Assembly (NCBI RefSeq): GCF_039543225.1
Contig: NZ_BAABJI010000002.1
Coordinates: 1,860,001 to 1,924,000 of the forward strand
DNA length: 64,000 bases
Source: Mucilaginibacter defluvii
Lineage (GTDB): Bacteria > Bacteroidota > Bacteroidia > Sphingobacteriales > Sphingobacteriaceae
Direction of reading: 5' to 3'
This document shows positions 62,348 through 64,000 of the stretch, in pieces. Within the stretch, counting starts at the first letter, position 1. Each line of letters begins with the position of its first letter. A program made the position numbers and the translations under genes. The notes beneath the pieces were generated by a model. The model was given only the letters and a program-made list of their open reading frames with translations, was not told the DNA's origin and ran no database searches.

Positions 62348-64000
62348 ATGCGCATGATGATCAATACCCGCACCCTTTATAAATTATTGGTTACAGCCAT
62401 TTGCGGCTTCACTTTTTTTACTGCCTGTAAAAAGGACGGCATGGGTGGCCAAATCTCTGACGAGGAAAAAAACAACGAATCATTCACCCGTTACGAGGGC
62501 AAGTTTTTAGACGAGCTTTGGAAGCTTAACCCGGATTGGGCTACGTCCGTTGGCTACCATATGTATGATAGCGTGTTACTAACACCTGCCGACCAGAAGA
62601 AGAAACTGGTTGACTTTGCCAAAAACCACCTCGACTCGTTGAGCCATTACCCGCAAAACGAGCTTACTTCGAGCAACCGCATGGATTATTATCTCATCCA
62701 AAACTATCTGCGTAAAACGCAATGGACTTACAGCTCGCTTAAGGCTTATGAGTGGGATCCGACATCGTACAACGTAATCGGCACTTTTGCGTATATTTTG
62801 AACGAAAAGTATGCGCCGCTCGCCAAAAGACTTAAGAGCTTTTATCAGAAGATGGAAACCATACCTGCCTACTATAAGGATGCACAAAAGCTGGTTAAAA
62901 GCCCCGTTCCGGAACTTACCGACCTGGCGATAGACCAGCTAAACGGGGGCGCAGGTGTAATCGAAAAGGATTTTATTGATTCGCTTACCAAAAGCAGCAT
63001 TACGGATGCGGAGCAAAAACTCATGCGCGAACGGGCAAAAACAAGCTTAGCTGCCATACGTGGCTTTACCGCCTGGCTAAAAACCATCCGCAGCGATAAA
63101 GGCCGCAGCTTCAGGCTGGGCAAATCATTATATGACGAAAAGTTTGCTTACGAAATAGAATCAAACCTTACCTCACAGCAAATGTTCAATGCGGCGGTTG
63201 AACGCAAAAAGGTGCTACACAAGGAAATGATCAAGCTTAGCAAAGAGTTGTGGCCGAAATACATGGGCGATAAAAAAATGCCGTCGGACTCGCTGGCACT
63301 TGTGGGCGATGTGATAGAGATGCTTTCTCTGAAGCACGTTGAACCGGCACAATTTCAATCGGCCATTGAAAAACAGATACCCAAGCTAAGCGCCTTTGTT
63401 AAAGAAAAGGAATTGCTCACCATGGATCCAACCAAGCCGCTGGTTGTGCGCAGGGAGCCTGCTTATATGGCCGGCGTTGCGGGTGCATCTGTATCATCGC
63501 CGGGACCATACGAAAAAAACGGCAATACCTATTATAACGTGGGCAGTTTAGATGGCTGGGACAAAGAACGCGCCGAAAGCTATTTGCGCGAGTATAATAA
63601 CTACACCTTGCAAATACTCAACATACACGAGGCGATACCCGGACATTATACCCAATTGGTTTACGCCAACAAAACGCCAAGCCTTATAAAAGCAATTATG
63701 GGCAACGGCGCTATGGTTGAAGGCTGGGCTGTTTATAGCGAAGAGATGATGCTGGATGCCGGCTACGGCAACAACGAACCCGAAATGCGTCTGATGTGGT
63801 GCAAATGGAACCTGCGTGCCGTATGCAACGCCATATTAGACTACAATGTACACGCCGGCAGCATGACGCGCGAGCAGGCGCTGAAGCTACTTATCAAAGA
63901 GGCCTTCCAGCAACAGGCCGAAGCCGAGGGTAAATGGAAGCGCGTAACAGTAAGCAACGTGCAGTTAACCAGTTATTTCACCGGTTATCATGATATAAAA
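62348..64000 (+). CDS. DUF885 family lipoprotein, C-terminus cut by window end
   Basis: An open frame of 551 codons runs to the last base with no stop. It starts MRMMINTRTLYKLLV, with a lipoprotein signal (FFTACKK, Cys27), and goes on to DELWKLNPDWATSVGYHMYD, typical of DUF885. The metal-type motif HEAIPGHY occurs at His427-Glu428 to His433. DUF885 proteins are likely zinc metallopeptidases of about 580-610 residues, so only a small part is missing. It is divergent from the DinB-like gene. Confidence 0.9.
   Translation, partial: MRMMINTRTLYKLLVTAICGFTFFTACKKDGMGGQISDEEKNNESFTRYEGKFLDELWKLNPDWATSVGYHMYDSVLLTPADQKKKLVDFAKNHLDSLSHYPQNELTSSNRMDYYLIQNYLRKTQWTYSSLKAYEWDPTSYNVIGTFAYILNEKYAPLAKRLKSFYQKMETIPAYYKDAQKLVKSPVPELTDLAIDQLNGGAGVIEKDFIDSLTKSSITDAEQKLMRERAKTSLAAIRGFTAWLKTIRSDKGRSFRLGKSLYDEKFAYEIESNLTSQQMFNAAVERKKVLHKEMIKLSKELWPKYMGDKKMPSDSLALVGDVIEMLSLKHVEPAQFQSAIEKQIPKLSAFVKEKELLTMDPTKPLVVRREPAYMAGVAGASVSSPGPYEKNGNTYYNVGSLDGWDKERAESYLREYNNYTLQILNIHEAIPGHYTQLVYANKTPSLIKAIMGNGAMVEGWAVYSEEMMLDAGYGNNEPEMRLMWCKWNLRAVCNAILDYNVHAGSMTREQALKLLIKEAFQQQAEAEGKWKRVTVSNVQLTSYFTGYHDIK

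Overview
The window looks like chromosomal DNA of a Bacteroidota member, most likely of the Sphingobacteriaceae (Mucilaginibacter/Pedobacter type). The evidence is a moderate GC content, repeated Bacteroidota-type -7 boxes (TAnnTTTG) upstream of genes, few Shine-Dalgarno sites, several TTG/GTG starts, many Cys lipoproteins, a TonB-dependent receptor with an OMP_b-brl_3-like barrel, DUF2490 and DUF4288 proteins, LytTR/LytS signalling, and CT-rich palindromic intergenic repeats. This assignment rests on pattern recognition, not on a search. I found no rRNA, tRNA, CRISPR array, prophage or transposase.

Layout. 1-9205 is almost all on the minus strand: the start of an rsmB-like methyltransferase gene, a periplasmic-binding-like lipoprotein, guaA, a small lipoprotein, eno, a DUF2490 protein, an ABC-2 exporter pair and a DEAD-box helicase. 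9472-12941 (+) holds a paired M16 protease, a small Tudor-like protein and a FtsB/DivIC protein. 12942-13588 is the only long gene-free stretch and is full of inverted and direct repeats. 13589-16672 (-) is a LytTR/LytS two-component system with DUF4288 and LiaF-like genes. 16869-24530 is metabolic (carA, panB, a pseudouridine synthase, an alcohol dehydrogenase, purN, purH) with a toxin-antitoxin pair. 24627-30330 (+) is the rod-shape operon mreB-mreC-mreD-mrdA-rodA.

30343-43830 is mixed: several unrecognised envelope proteins, thymidine kinase, a single-domain response regulator next to a four-PAS histidine kinase, two DUF1801-type proteins, mtgA, the rpsF-rpsR-rplI operon, corA and a GDPD-like secreted protein. 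43793-47149 (-) is an overlapping glycosyltransferase / LPG-synthase-type membrane protein / glycosyltransferase cluster. 47373-54400 (+) is the most interesting block: a DUF1080 protein, a propeller protein ending in an azurin-like copper domain, and an 1129-residue ThuA / sugar dehydrogenase / PKD / cytochrome c fusion. Together they look like an exported sugar-oxidation and electron-transfer module. 54458-64000 holds an L,D-transpeptidase, a PfkB sugar-phosphate kinase, a TauE/SafE-DUF1634 pair, a KTSC protein, a TonB-dependent receptor, an alpha/beta hydrolase, a DinB-like protein and a DUF885 lipoprotein that runs off the end.

Common themes are cell-envelope growth (mreBCD/mrdA/rodA, mtgA, YafK-like transpeptidase, FtsB-like, glycolipid cluster), purine and pyrimidine synthesis (guaA, purN, purH, carA, tdk), and exported enzymes. 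Several intergenic regions carry short repeat families that differ from one another and are not explained by the genes: GTGA heptads, CT-rich palindromes, a TGTCATTT-ended element and a triple-hairpin direct repeat.
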